From the NCBI RefSeq assembly GCF_000765675.1, contig NZ_JRPA02000003.1:1-64000 (forward strand): a stretch of 64,000 nucleotides of DNA, read 5' to 3'. The notes beneath the pieces are model-generated. The model was given only the letters and a program-made list of their open reading frames with translations, did not search any database and was not told where the DNA came from. How positions within the stretch are numbered: position 1 is the stretch's first letter; each line of letters starts with the position of its first letter. Of this stretch, positions 54,039-62,985 are shown one piece after another. The DNA is from Helicobacter sp. MIT 05-5294. Lineage in GTDB: Bacteria > Campylobacterota > Campylobacteria > Campylobacterales > Helicobacteraceae. The position numbers and the translations under genes are program-made.

Positions 54039-54131
54039 TGATAAACCTTTAAGTTTTATTGATTTAAGGGCTTAGTATAGCACAAATTCACAAAAAGTTT
54101 TTAACATATTGACATTTTAAAATAAAAAGGC

Positions 54132-54137
54132 TATAAT
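54132..54137 (+). promoter_or_regulatory. Probable -10 box of the tRNA pair
   Basis: TATAAT 18 bp before the tRNA-Gln 5' end, in the AT-rich gap after ribBA. Only 45 bases separate the two tRNAs, so one transcript is likely. Confidence 0.55.
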
Positions 54138-54154
54138 TCCGCTTTTAAATTCAT

Positions 54155-54229
54155 TGGGGTATCGCCAAGTGGCAAGGCAGTTGGTTTTGGTCCAACCATT
54201 CCGAGGTTCGAATCCTTGTACCCCAGCCA
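54155..54229 (+). tRNA. tRNA-Gln (anticodon TTG)
   Basis: A 75-base cloverleaf including encoded CCA. Acceptor arms are TGGGGTA and TACCCCA. The anticodon stem is TTGGT with loop TTTTGGT-type context giving anticodon TTG, and the T arm carries GGTTCGAATCC. TTG anticodon reads CAA/CAG, hence glutamine. Confidence 0.95.
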
Positions 54230-54274
54230 CTTATTAAACTTCTCTTTAATTTATAATCTTTTATAAATTTTCAT

Positions 54275-54351
<77 letters not shown>

Positions 54352-54859
54352 AATCCTTAACCCATTCAATATTCTTATAAAAATTCCATAGTAACTTTTT
54401 TAGCGTATTAAAGCGTGAATTGCCATATTTCTCACTGCGTTCGTTCCACACAATGACGAAATGGCGAATATTGCGTCATTGTAAGATTCTACATTTGAAA
54501 ATCAAGAGGCAGTAAGGAAAAATTTGCCCCATTGTTGCAATTTTGCAGGAATGGGGCAATTAAGATAGCCTTCTTTTGCCTCGCATTTTTAAATGTAGAA
54601 TCTTAAAGGCGAGACTTTGGACTATGGATTTGCAAGTGTGGGCAAACTGCTAACGCAGTGTGCGCCGCGTTCGCTTTGCTCACTCACAATGACGGCGGGG
54701 TGAAATCGCAATGAAGCATTAGCTACTGCTTTATTCTTCGCAATGACGACTTGGGATTCCGCGAAATCCAAATCCAAATCCCCAACACTCAAAACAAAAA
54801 CCCTAAACTGCAACCCAAACACCAAAAATCCAAAATTTCAAAACCTAAAATCCCAAAAG
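54352..54859. repeat. Repeat-filled gap between tRNA-fMet and flgE
   Basis: The gap contains REP-like units near 54419-54480 and 54612-54755, including the long inverted match 54626-54670. No supported gene is inside; an in-frame extension of flgE through here (to 54743) reads repeat DNA. Confidence 0.65.
54626..54670. repeat. Long-range inverted repeat with 6119-6163
   Basis: 45 bases matching the reverse complement of 6119-6163 with about one difference, 48 kb apart. Confidence 0.8.
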
Positions 54860-54876
54860 TGGAACAATACTTGCTT
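54860..54876 (+). promoter_or_regulatory. Sigma-54 promoter of flgE
   Basis: TGGAACAATACTTGCTT carries the -24 GG (54861-54862) and -12 GC (54873-54874) exactly ten bases apart and matches the RpoN consensus. It lies 35 bp before the flgE start. Hook genes are in the RpoN class in Helicobacter and Campylobacter. Confidence 0.93.
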
Positions 54877-54910
54877 TAGCTTTTGCAAATACTTTTCTAA
54901 AGGATTGCAA

Positions 54911-57178
54911 ATGTTACGATCATTATGGTCAGGTGTAAGCGGTATGCAGGCGCATCAAGTTGCCCTTGATGTAGAATCTAACAACATCGCCAATGTTAAT
55001 ACCAATGGTTTTAAATACGCGCGTGCGGACTTCTCTACAATGGTAAGCCAAACTCGCCGTTCCGCTACGATTCCTTATGCAGGATATGGTGGGGTGAATG
55101 ACTACTCCGTAGGACTTGGAACAAGCATTAATACAACGACTAAGGTTTTCTCACAAGGTTCTATGCAAAACACAGATAGGAAAGCGGACTTAGCACTTAG
55201 TGGGAATGGTATGTTTGTTGTGAGTAACAACGGCGGATATACTAGAATGTATACGCGTGATGGCGCGTTTAGCTTTGACGCGGTGGGAAATCTCGTTACT
55301 ACAAGCGGTTTTATCGTGCAAGGTTGGGTGAGAGACCTCTCTAATCTAGGTTGTTCTTGTGGTAGTGGCTCTATCAATCGCGTAGATTCCACAGGTCCGG
55401 TAGGCAACATCACGATTGACCCGCGTATGACAATCCCAGCGAAAGCAACTGCTAATGTAACAGGCAATATCAACCTCACGAGCGGTAGAAAAACAGAAAA
55501 CATCACTTGCCCCAGCCCATTGGATAGCACAGCAGCAAACAACTATATCGCCGGTGGATTAGATAGAATCTATGATACCAAAGACAAACAACTTGAAGTA
55601 GAACAAGATATGGGCGTAATGTTTGACGCAAGCGGTGAAGCCTTAATGCTTCAAGAAGGACAAGGGATTTGGGTAAGTTATCAAACCGCAACTTCTGCAA
55701 GAATTGCTTTAGGCAATCCAGCAGCAGGTGCAGTTACTACCACTGTTACCATCAATGGGCAAACCATTACTTGGACAAATGACGCGGCAGTTTCTGGTTC
55801 TTCACATCTATTGGCTGCTCAAGTAGCAATTAACAATCTAAAAGACAAAACAGGGGTTGAAGCCCTTACGCAAAATGGAATGTTGATTCTACAAAACCTC
55901 AACCAACTAGATGGCAATGGAAGCAACAAAAACATTATCGCCACAGGCTTTGATAATGGAATCTTCGGCGGCGGCGGCTTCGATATTGATGGCACAGGTA
56001 ATAATTTGCAAGATAGCCAAACCGTAACCACTGCGTTTAAATATATCTATACCACACAAACCGATGCGGATTCTGCCTCTGGACAATTCCGCACTACTGA
56101 AGATTTAAGAGCAGTAATCCAACAAGATGCAAACAAAGTCAAAGCATTTGGTGGAGATTCCGCAGCAGCAGCAGCGGGAATTGCTGCAGGTTTTGGACAA
56201 AGTAATTATAGCGTGAGCGTAGTTTTGAATAACTCTGGACAATTTGAAATCAACAACAAACAAGACGGATTGACCACAGGAGCAGCTTGGACACCCGGAG
56301 GCACTCAAGCGACTTATGACAACCTAAACATTTTCGTTTCAGGCTACAATGACGCGCTTAACACTACCAATGTGCTTTTCAAAACCGTGATGAAAGGAAT
56401 GAACACAGGTGTGCTAGTAGAAGGCGGAAATGTTACAAGCACAGGCGGAATCAGAATGGCGACTTATGGGCAAACTGTGGAAATCTTTGATAGTTTGGGT
56501 AACAAACACGAAATGCAGATTGAATTTACCAAAGTGCAAGGAAACCAATGGAATTGGCGTATCACCGTGCCTGAACCTGCAGAGTTGCTAGGCGCAACAG
56601 CACAGAGACCAAACATCTTAGAGGGCGGAAATGTAACCTTTGGTGAGCAAGGTGAACTTTTGGGATTCAACCCTTCAACCATTCAGTTTAAACCAAACAA
56701 TGGGGCGCGATTCCCACAAGCTATTAACTTAGACTTCGGGACAGGCGGAGGCTATGACGGATTGACTTCTACTGCCGCAGAATCTCAAGCCAATGAAGTA
56801 GGAGGCGATGGTTATGCTTCAGGTATGCTCAAAGACTTCTATTTCGATGGCACAGGGACAATGATAGGAATCTTTGACAATGGACAAAACTTAGCTTTAG
56901 CGCAAGTCGCTGTGGCAACTTTCGCCAACTATGAGGGCTTACAAGAGAGTGGCAACAACTTGTATGCAGAATCTCCAAACTCCGGCGGTCCGACAATAGG
57001 CGCAGCAGGGACAGGCGGTAGAGCAAGTATTGAAGCGTCTAAGCTAGAAATGAGTAACACCGACTTAAGTCGCGGTCTCACACAGCTTATCGTCGTGCAA
57101 AGAGGATTCCAAGCAAGCTCTAAGTCTGTTACGACTTCAGACCAAATCCTAAACACCTTGCTCCAACTTAAACAATAG
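54911..57178 (+). CDS. Flagellar hook protein FlgE
   Basis: Exported subunit of the flagellar hook, 755 residues. MLRSLWSGVSGMQAHQVALD and SNNIANVNTNGFKYARADF give the conserved N-terminal D0 region. The C-terminus GLTQLIVVQRGFQASSKSV with TSDQILNTLLQLKQ gives the matching coiled-coil. The central domains are long and repeat-like, as in H. pylori FlgE. The ATG at 54911 is chosen because it begins the D0 sequence and lies downstream of the sigma-54 promoter. Confidence 0.96.
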   Translation: MLRSLWSGVSGMQAHQVALDVESNNIANVNTNGFKYARADFSTMVSQTRRSATIPYAGYGGVNDYSVGLGTSINTTTKVFSQGSMQNTDRKADLALSGNGMFVVSNNGGYTRMYTRDGAFSFDAVGNLVTTSGFIVQGWVRDLSNLGCSCGSGSINRVDSTGPVGNITIDPRMTIPAKATANVTGNINLTSGRKTENITCPSPLDSTAANNYIAGGLDRIYDTKDKQLEVEQDMGVMFDASGEALMLQEGQGIWVSYQTATSARIALGNPAAGAVTTTVTINGQTITWTNDAAVSGSSHLLAAQVAINNLKDKTGVEALTQNGMLILQNLNQLDGNGSNKNIIATGFDNGIFGGGGFDIDGTGNNLQDSQTVTTAFKYIYTTQTDADSASGQFRTTEDLRAVIQQDANKVKAFGGDSAAAAAGIAAGFGQSNYSVSVVLNNSGQFEINNKQDGLTTGAAWTPGGTQATYDNLNIFVSGYNDALNTTNVLFKTVMKGMNTGVLVEGGNVTSTGGIRMATYGQTVEIFDSLGNKHEMQIEFTKVQGNQWNWRITVPEPAELLGATAQRPNILEGGNVTFGEQGELLGFNPSTIQFKPNNGARFPQAINLDFGTGGGYDGLTSTAAESQANEVGGDGYASGMLKDFYFDGTGTMIGIFDNGQNLALAQVAVATFANYEGLQESGNNLYAESPNSGGPTIGAAGTGGRASIEASKLEMSNTDLSRGLTQLIVVQRGFQASSKSVTTSDQILNTLLQLKQ

Positions 57179-57312
57179 TTAGGAACAATCGCTAAGGTGT
57201 GGATTGCCTAGTCGTCATTGCGAGGGGCGAGAGAGGTGGCGCAGTCATTGCGAACGAAGCGTAAAATACAAATCCTCCATTCGTCATTGCAATCCTCGCA
57301 ATGACAAAAAGG

Positions 57313-57420
57313 TAAAGACTAATGAAAACGAACAGACAATAAGGAAAGATTTTCCTAAAACTTGTTTTAGAGAAAATCAAGGTTACCTTTTCTTGTTTGT
57401 GAGTTTTGCATTACTTTGAC
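57313..57420. repeat. MITE-like palindromic element, copy 2
   Basis: Shares with copy 1 the stretch from TAATGAAAACGAACAG to CATTA, including CTAAAACTTGTTTTAG, but its outer arms (AAAGACTAATG and CATTACTTT) pair imperfectly. Possibly a decaying copy. Confidence 0.75.
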
Positions 57421-57716
57421 TTTAATTTTTAAGGATTCTAAGCGTGGATTTATAGAATCTACGCTTAGGATTCCAAAATTGGGATTCTAAACTTTGGAAT
57501 CTAAAGGATTCTTTGGATTCTAAGTTGCTTTCCTTACAAAACATTGCAAACCTTTCGCGCTCTTTTGCTAGATTGCAAAACAGAGCGCAAATCTTTCAAA
57601 ACTTCTTTTCAATCCATAATGAGAAACCCCAACGCTTCCTCGTGAGCAATGAAAGTAATTAGCCTGTCATTGTGAGATTCCACATTATGGATTACCTAGG
57701 CTTTGCCTCACAAAGA

Positions 57717-57824
57717 CAAAGCCTAATGAAAGCGAACAGGCAATAAGGAAAGATTTTCCTAAAACTTGTTTTAGAGAAAATCAAGGTTACCTTTTCTTGT
57801 TTGTGAGTTTTGCATTAGGCTTTG
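57717..57824. repeat. MITE-like palindromic element, copy 3
   Basis: Ends CAAAGCCTAATG and CATTAGGCTTTG form a perfect 12-bp inverted repeat. Compared with copy 1 the arm bases GGC/GCC are swapped to GCC/GGC on both sides, so pairing is kept. The centre is nearly identical to copy 2. Confidence 0.8.
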
Positions 57825-57938
57825 GTTAGGATTGTGATTGAATGCGAGATTCTAAGTGTGGATTGCTTCACTTCGTTCGCAATGACGCAGTAGGAATCTT
57901 AAAGCCTAAATTTGCTTTTAGATTCCATTGCAGAATCC

Positions 57939-58631
57939 TCACAATCCCCCAAATCTGCGTTCTCTTTGGTGAAATTCTACCATCATAGCTTCCAACTCTT
58001 CTACGCTAAAACTAGGCCACAAAGTCTGCGTGAAAAATAACTCCGCATAAGCACTCTGCCACAACAAAAAGTTAGAAAGTCGCATTTCACCGCCTGTGCG
58101 CACGAGCATATCTACTTCTGGGATTTTGCTAGTATCTAGTGCGCAGGAAATATCTTGCTCACTTAGTTGATTTGGCTCATTTGGCGCGATTCCACCCTCC
58201 ATTAAACGCACAAAAGCGCGTCTTAACTCGTCCTTTGCTCCATAATTTAACGCTAGAATCTGCGTCATTCCATTGCATTGTTCCTGCGTTTGCGCCTCTA
58301 ACGATTGGATTTTTTGTTGCAACTCCTCACTTAATGCGCTAATATCCCCGATACTTTTAAAGATAATATTAGAACGCAAATAAGTAGTTTTTTCGCGTAT
58401 CAAATACTCCCCTAAGAGATTCATCAGGTATTCCACTTCTGCTTTGGGACGCTTCCAATTCTCCGTAGAAAACGCATAAAGACTTAGATATTGGATTCCA
58501 CTTTTGGCACAAAACTCCGTGATTTCTCTTAGCTTTTTCGCCCCCTCTTTATGCCCAAAAATGCGCGGTTTTAGGCGTTGTTTCGCCCACCTGCCATTGC
58601 CGTCCATAATCAACGCTAAATGCCGCAACAT
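57939..58631 (-). CDS. Undecaprenyl diphosphate synthase UppS
   Basis: Cis-prenyltransferase making the C55 carrier lipid of peptidoglycan, LPS and capsule. HLALIMDGNGRWAKQR holds the catalytic Asp, GAKKLREITEFC, YLSLYAFSTENWKRP and DMLVRTGGEMRLSNFLLWQSAYAE (family block) follow. Length 230. Last gene of a leftward run; the preceding gene ends 2 bp upstream. Confidence 0.96.
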   Translation of the reverse strand: MLRHLALIMDGNGRWAKQRLKPRIFGHKEGAKKLREITEFCAKSGIQYLSLYAFSTENWKRPKAEVEYLMNLLGEYLIREKTTYLRSNIIFKSIGDISALSEELQQKIQSLEAQTQEQCNGMTQILALNYGAKDELRRAFVRLMEGGIAPNEPNQLSEQDISCALDTSKIPEVDMLVRTGGEMRLSNFLLWQSAYAELFFTQTLWPSFSVEELEAMMVEFHQRERRFGGL

Positions 58632-58633
58632 TC

Positions 58634-59392
58634 CTAACCCTCTAAATCCAACAAAGAATCGCTAAAATCATAAAGAGGCACGATTGCGCTATCTACGCTA
58701 ATATTGGTTTCGCGGATAAATTCAAGCTCGTTTAGATTTTCCCGCAAAAGCCGCGCCACTCCCTCATACATCACGCTAATATCTAGCCTCACGCCCTCTT
58801 TGAAATTCCAAAGCATTCCCCAAGTCGCGCCAAGATTTGAAAACACAGAATAAAACTCCAAGCACTCCTCGCTTCCCACGCGTCTTTTGCGTAGTTGCAT
58901 TAAGCCATCTTTGCTTTCATCATCATAATGCAAAGGAATCGTCAAAACCTTTTGTTTTAGCGACATTAACATATGGCTCAAAAAAGCAAATTCCCACCGA
59001 GATTCCGAACTTGCCAAACGCTCACTCAAAAACCCTTTCATCGCTTCAAAAGGATTCTCACCCTCCAAAAACTGCTGCATCACTTCGCTACTAAGTTTAA
59101 GCGGGACATTTTGGTCTTTTAGCAAATCGGGCTGTTTGATGAGATTGGATAGCGTAATCGCCCCCGTGCTTCCGCGCCCCATTTGCGCCCAATATTTCCC
59201 GCCAACTTCCAATTCTTTAAGGCTTTTAGTCTCCATTGCAATATTGCCGACTTTTAGCATATAGCGGATTCCTTGCATTTTCTCCATAACCTCTAACTTC
59301 ATCGGAAGCGCGGCGTTAAACTGCGTGGGCTTACTCACGGAGTTTTGTAGCGTGTTTTGGACTTGCGAAAGTTGGCTTAATTGCTTAATCAT
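58634..59392 (-). CDS. Conserved hypothetical between coaBC and uppS
   Basis: 252 residues, no signal peptide or membrane segment. The C-terminal part, FSNLGATWGMLWNFKEGVRLD then VARLLRENLNEL, faintly resembles the FliK/Flg_hook C-terminal pattern (hydrophobic strand-helix ending in L-x3-L-x3-L). I would not name it on that. A hypothetical gene occupies the same place between dfp and uppS in C. jejuni (Cj0823, from memory). It overlaps coaBC by 4 bp and precedes uppS by 2 bp. Confidence 0.65.
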   Translation of the reverse strand: MIKQLSQLSQVQNTLQNSVSKPTQFNAALPMKLEVMEKMQGIRYMLKVGNIAMETKSLKELEVGGKYWAQMGRGSTGAITLSNLIKQPDLLKDQNVPLKLSSEVMQQFLEGENPFEAMKGFLSERLASSESRWEFAFLSHMLMSLKQKVLTIPLHYDDESKDGLMQLRKRRVGSEECLEFYSVFSNLGATWGMLWNFKEGVRLDISVMYEGVARLLRENLNELEFIRETNISVDSAIVPLYDFSDSLLDLEG

Positions 59393-60642
59393 AGATTTTG
59401 CGCCTCTTGCAGGATTTTAAAGCTTAGGCTAAACTTGTCGCTAAATCCCAAATCTACTTTAAAAGAATCGCGAATCCAAAAGATTTGGTTGTGTTGGGAT
59501 TCTAAAGGATTGCTAGAATCTGTGATAGTATTTAAACAAACCGCGTCTAAATTCTTGGCTTTCAAGGCGTTTTGTGCATTTTGGACGCTTGTTTCTAACG
59601 CGCTAGATTCTAGTTTAAATCCAATCGTTTTTTGTTTCTTTTCTAAAGAAGCTAAAATATCTTTATTTTCTTGAAGTTGGAGATTCCAAACTTTGCCAAT
59701 TTCTTGTTTTTTTAATTTCCCTCTCACTTTTTGAATCGGGACATAATCGCTCATCGCAGCACTCATAAACAAAAACGATTGTTTTTTTGGCGTAGGCTTA
59801 TGGTTTTGCCATTTGAGGATTGACTCTAAAAACTCATTGCTAGATTCTACCCTTTGAATCTCTATTCCTAGAGGCAAAGGATAAGGAATTTGTGAGCTTA
59901 CAAAGCAAACTTTCGCCCCCAAACAATACGCCGCTAAAGCCAAAGAAGCTCCCATTTTGCCACTAGAAAAGTTAGAGAGATAGCGCACACTATCCAATGC
60001 TTCCCTACTTCCGCCTCCGCTCACGCAGACTTCGCACTGCTCCCAAAAAGGCGTTTGAAGCAACGCGCGTAAAGTGCAAAACACAATTTCTAGCGGATTT
60101 GCCAACGCGCCATTGCCCACCACTCCACACGCTAACTCCTTGCATTCTGGCAAAACAATCTGCACACCACGCTTTTGTAGAATACTTAAGGATTCTTGTG
60201 TTGCAGGATTTTCTAACATTTTGGTATTTGCCGCTGGGGCTAGAATCTTTGTTTTATCAAACGCTAAAAAACTCTCCAACAAAACATTATCGCTGATTCC
60301 ATTGGCAAGTTTATTTAGCGTGTTCGCGCTTGTTGGTGCAATTAAAAACACATCGCCAAAGTTTGCAAGTTCAATGTGATTGCAAGGATTGCTCCCCCAA
60401 CTTTGCGATTCTTGCGTCAAAACCTGAAAATGCGAAATCGCTTCAAAAAGCAAAGGCTTAATAAATTCCTGCGCACTTGCACTCATCACCACGCGCACAC
60501 TTGCACCTAGCTTTTGCAAGATTCTAATCACTTCTAAAGTCTTATAAATCGCGACACTACCGCACACACCTACGATAATCTTCTTGCCATTAAGCAACTT
60601 GGGCAAGGATTCTATAAATTCTATTTGGGATTCTGTTTGCAT
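59389..60642 (-). CDS. Phosphopantothenoylcysteine synthase/decarboxylase CoaBC
   Basis: Bifunctional coenzyme A enzyme. The N-terminal flavin-dependent CoaC domain has IIVGVCGSVAIYKTLEVIR, TSANTLNKLANGISDNVL and PAANTKMLENPATQ (active-site region). The C-terminal CoaB domain has VCVSGGGSREALDSVRYLSNFSSGKMG (block) and KPTPKKQSFLFMSAAMSDY. The ATG at 60642 follows GGAGGCGGAATAAA and lies 2 bp after mrdA; the longer frame overlaps mrdA. Confidence 0.93.
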   Translation of the reverse strand: MQTESQIEFIESLPKLLNGKKIIVGVCGSVAIYKTLEVIRILQKLGASVRVVMSASAQEFIKPLLFEAISHFQVLTQESQSWGSNPCNHIELANFGDVFLIAPTSANTLNKLANGISDNVLLESFLAFDKTKILAPAANTKMLENPATQESLSILQKRGVQIVLPECKELACGVVGNGALANPLEIVFCTLRALLQTPFWEQCEVCVSGGGSREALDSVRYLSNFSSGKMGASLALAAYCLGAKVCFVSSQIPYPLPLGIEIQRVESSNEFLESILKWQNHKPTPKKQSFLFMSAAMSDYVPIQKVRGKLKKQEIGKVWNLQLQENKDILASLEKKQKTIGFKLESSALETSVQNAQNALKAKNLDAVCLNTITDSSNPLESQHNQIFWIRDSFKVDLGFSDKFSLSFKILQEAQNL

Positions 60643-60643
60643 T

Positions 60644-62503
60644 TTATTCCGCCTCCGCTTCAAAGGTAGAATCCGCAGCATTAATGACTTTGGGTGTTTT
60701 AACCCCGCGTGGCTTCACATAATCTAAATCCACCAAAACATTAGCAAGTTTAGCTAATACCGGTCCGCCTGTCCCACTTCCGCTACCTCCGTGTTCCACC
60801 ATTATCGTAATCACATAGCGCGGATTATCCGCTGGAAGAAAGCTTGTAATCCAAGCTTGAGAACGATGAAAATAATCCATATCTTTTTCTTTGATACGCT
60901 CTTTATCCGCTTGTGAAATCCCGACAACTTGCGCAGTTCCGGTTTTACACGCGAGATAAGCTTTGGATTCTCTTGTCGCATAGTTTGCTGTGCCACCTAC
61001 TTCGGAGCAAACTTGACGCATTCCCTCTCTAAGCACAGGAAGTTTGCTTTTTTGAAACTCATTTAGCACATCTCTAGGCTTATAAAAAATATCATGCTCT
61101 ATTTTTTTGGCAAAATGCGGCACGGGCAACTTACCACTCGCAATCAAAGCGGTGTAATTGGCAATTTGCAAAGGCGTAGTGAGAAACAATCCTTGCCCAA
61201 TGGAACTGACGATATTATCACCCGAATACCAATCTTGTTTGAAGCGCGACTTTTTAAGACTTGGGCTTGGCACGATTCCTGTAAATTCATTGGGCAAATC
61301 CACGCCCGTTTTTTGCCCCAATCCCATAGTTTTCAGCACCCCTGCAATCTTTTCAAAATCTGTGCGCAAAGAAAGAATATAGAAATACACATCTACGCTT
61401 CGCTTGATTGCTTTATACAAATCCGCACTTCCATGCCCCTCCTTTTTCCAATCCCGAAACTTCCTCCCTCCAAGCTCTATAAAAGCGGGGGTTTTTATCT
61501 CTGTCGTCTCACTAATCCCGGCGTATTCTAAAAGTGCTAATCCCATTCCCATTTTAATGACAGAACCGGGCGGATATAAGCCATTGATAAATTTGTTAAT
61601 CAAAGGCTTATAGGGGCTATTGCGCAAAAGATTCCAATTCTCATACGAGATTCCTCCGACAAAATGGTTTAAATTATATTCGGGATAGCTCCCTGCAGCT
61701 AGAATCTCTCCGCTATGAATATCCATAATAATAGCCGCGCCATTTTTATCTTCAAAAATCTCGTCCATTACGCGCTGGATTCTAATATCTAGCGTGGTGG
61801 TGAGGTTGTTGTTTTCAGTCGCTTCTTTATGCGAAACGACTTCCATTTCTTGATTTAGTGCAGTTACTTTGACAACACGCTTCCCAACTTCACCTTGCAA
61901 ATAAGTATCGTATTGCCGCTCTAGCCCCTCTTTGCCAATATTTCCTGTGTATTTTGCAATGGGTTGCCTTTCAATATCTTTTTGATTTGCCTTGCTGACA
62001 TAACCAATCACATGGGAAGCAGAAGTTGTATTAGGATAGAATCTCCGCGCCAATGGAGTAATGCGCAATCTTTCGCTTTGGGAAAGTTGCGTGTAATGCT
62101 CTAAGATGAAAGAATGCTCTACAAATTCAATAATAGGAATATAATCGTGATTATAGGGCGAATCTTTTTTGCTATATTCTTGAATCAATTTTTCTTTAGA
62201 ATACATTGGAAAAAATGTCAAAAGTCGCTCTATTTCTTGCTCCAACAAAGGCAAATTGGAGCGCAAAGACATTCGCGGTGGCAAGGACAGCGCAAAGCCT
62301 ACATTATTGGTCGCAAGCGGCTCTCCATTGCGGTCTAAAATCTGCCCACGCACAGGGACGATGTATTCCTCACGCAAGATATTATTCTGCGCTTGTTCTT
62401 CAAAACTCTTTTGCTTTAAAATGCTCAAATCAAAGATTCTTATTAACAACACAATCCAAAACAATACAAAAGCTACAAAAATAACACTTAATCGCACATT
62501 CAT
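60644..62503 (-). CDS. Penicillin-binding protein 2 (MrdA)
   Basis: Elongation-specific transpeptidase. A single N-terminal membrane anchor (VIFVAFVLFWIVLLIRIF) is followed by the pedestal domain (VPVRGQILDRNGEPLA). The catalytic domain has PPGSVIKM (Ser-x-x-Lys), KRSVDVYFY (SxD in place of SxN) and CKTGTAQ. Length about 619 is normal for PBP2. The ATG at 62503 overlaps the upstream stop (ATGA), so I use it over the frame to 62527. Confidence 0.94.
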   Translation of the reverse strand: MNVRLSVIFVAFVLFWIVLLIRIFDLSILKQKSFEEQAQNNILREEYIVPVRGQILDRNGEPLATNNVGFALSLPPRMSLRSNLPLLEQEIERLLTFFPMYSKEKLIQEYSKKDSPYNHDYIPIIEFVEHSFILEHYTQLSQSERLRITPLARRFYPNTTSASHVIGYVSKANQKDIERQPIAKYTGNIGKEGLERQYDTYLQGEVGKRVVKVTALNQEMEVVSHKEATENNNLTTTLDIRIQRVMDEIFEDKNGAAIIMDIHSGEILAAGSYPEYNLNHFVGGISYENWNLLRNSPYKPLINKFINGLYPPGSVIKMGMGLALLEYAGISETTEIKTPAFIELGGRKFRDWKKEGHGSADLYKAIKRSVDVYFYILSLRTDFEKIAGVLKTMGLGQKTGVDLPNEFTGIVPSPSLKKSRFKQDWYSGDNIVSSIGQGLFLTTPLQIANYTALIASGKLPVPHFAKKIEHDIFYKPRDVLNEFQKSKLPVLREGMRQVCSEVGGTANYATRESKAYLACKTGTAQVVGISQADKERIKEKDMDYFHRSQAWITSFLPADNPRYVITIMVEHGGSGSGTGGPVLAKLANVLVDLDYVKPRGVKTPKVINAADSTFEAEAE

Positions 62504-62985
62504 AACAAAATCCACATAAAAAACCAAACCAAAATGATTTCACAAGCGATATACCACCCCATAAGCCACGAAATCTGTGGCATATCTACTTCCAAAAACA
62601 AGCCAAAAATCTCTAAAAATGCGAAATACCCCAAATACGCATACACAATAAACAAAGGAATGAAGATTTTACTAGAACCAAAAAACTTACGAAATTTTGG
62701 CAACACCACTTCAAACGAAACTGCCATAAATAAAATCAAGCTTAAAAATGGCAAACCCTTACTCGCTTCAAAATAAAGAAAAAATGGCACTAAAAAATAA
62801 AAAACTTCTACTGAATGTTCTTCGTAATTTTCTTGCGCCAAGACATACATTACACCCAAAAGCGGGGGCAAAAAATAAAAAATATCTGTTAGCGCGACAT
62901 AAACAATCAGCGCAACCACCAAAAAAAAGTATTTTATATTTTTTTGATTAGTGCTATTTCTTCGCATAGTGGAAAATGTTTGCAT
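62500..62985 (-). CDS. Polytopic membrane protein upstream of mrdA
   Basis: About 161 residues with five hydrophobic segments (YFFLVVALIVYVALTDIFYF, FYFLVPFFLYF, LSLILFMAVSF, IFIPLFIVYAYLGYFAFLEIFG, IACEIILVWFFMWILL; separate segments). The position and profile, overlapping mrdA, suggest an MreD-like rod-system protein. The sequence itself is not diagnostic. The start could be 62985, 62967 or 63003; 62985 has GGCGGA at fair spacing. It overlaps argA. Confidence 0.65.
   Translation of the reverse strand: MQTFSTMRRNSTNQKNIKYFFLVVALIVYVALTDIFYFLPPLLGVMYVLAQENYEEHSVEVFYFLVPFFLYFEASKGLPFLSLILFMAVSFEVVLPKFRKFFGSSKIFIPLFIVYAYLGYFAFLEIFGLFLEVDMPQISWLMGWYIACEIILVWFFMWILL

Larger units (their letters stand above)
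57179..57938. repeat. 760-bp repeat and hairpin region after flgE
   Basis: No ORF is credible here. It holds REP-like units (about 57205-57300 and 57845-57890), two copies of the MITE-like palindrome, a hairpin CTAAGCGTGGATT at 57438-57468, and a hairpin GCGCTCT/AGAGCGC at 57557-57588. It is the longest gap of the window. Confidence 0.7.

Noticed and set aside
54743-54910. 56-residue N-terminal extension of FlgE
   Set aside because: It translates repeat DNA, lies upstream of the sigma-54 promoter, and the conserved hook N-terminus begins at 54911.
58839-59094. Several long antisense ORFs (here and within fliL, argJ, pldA)
   Set aside because: They mirror real genes, lack ribosome-binding sites and have no recognisable domains.
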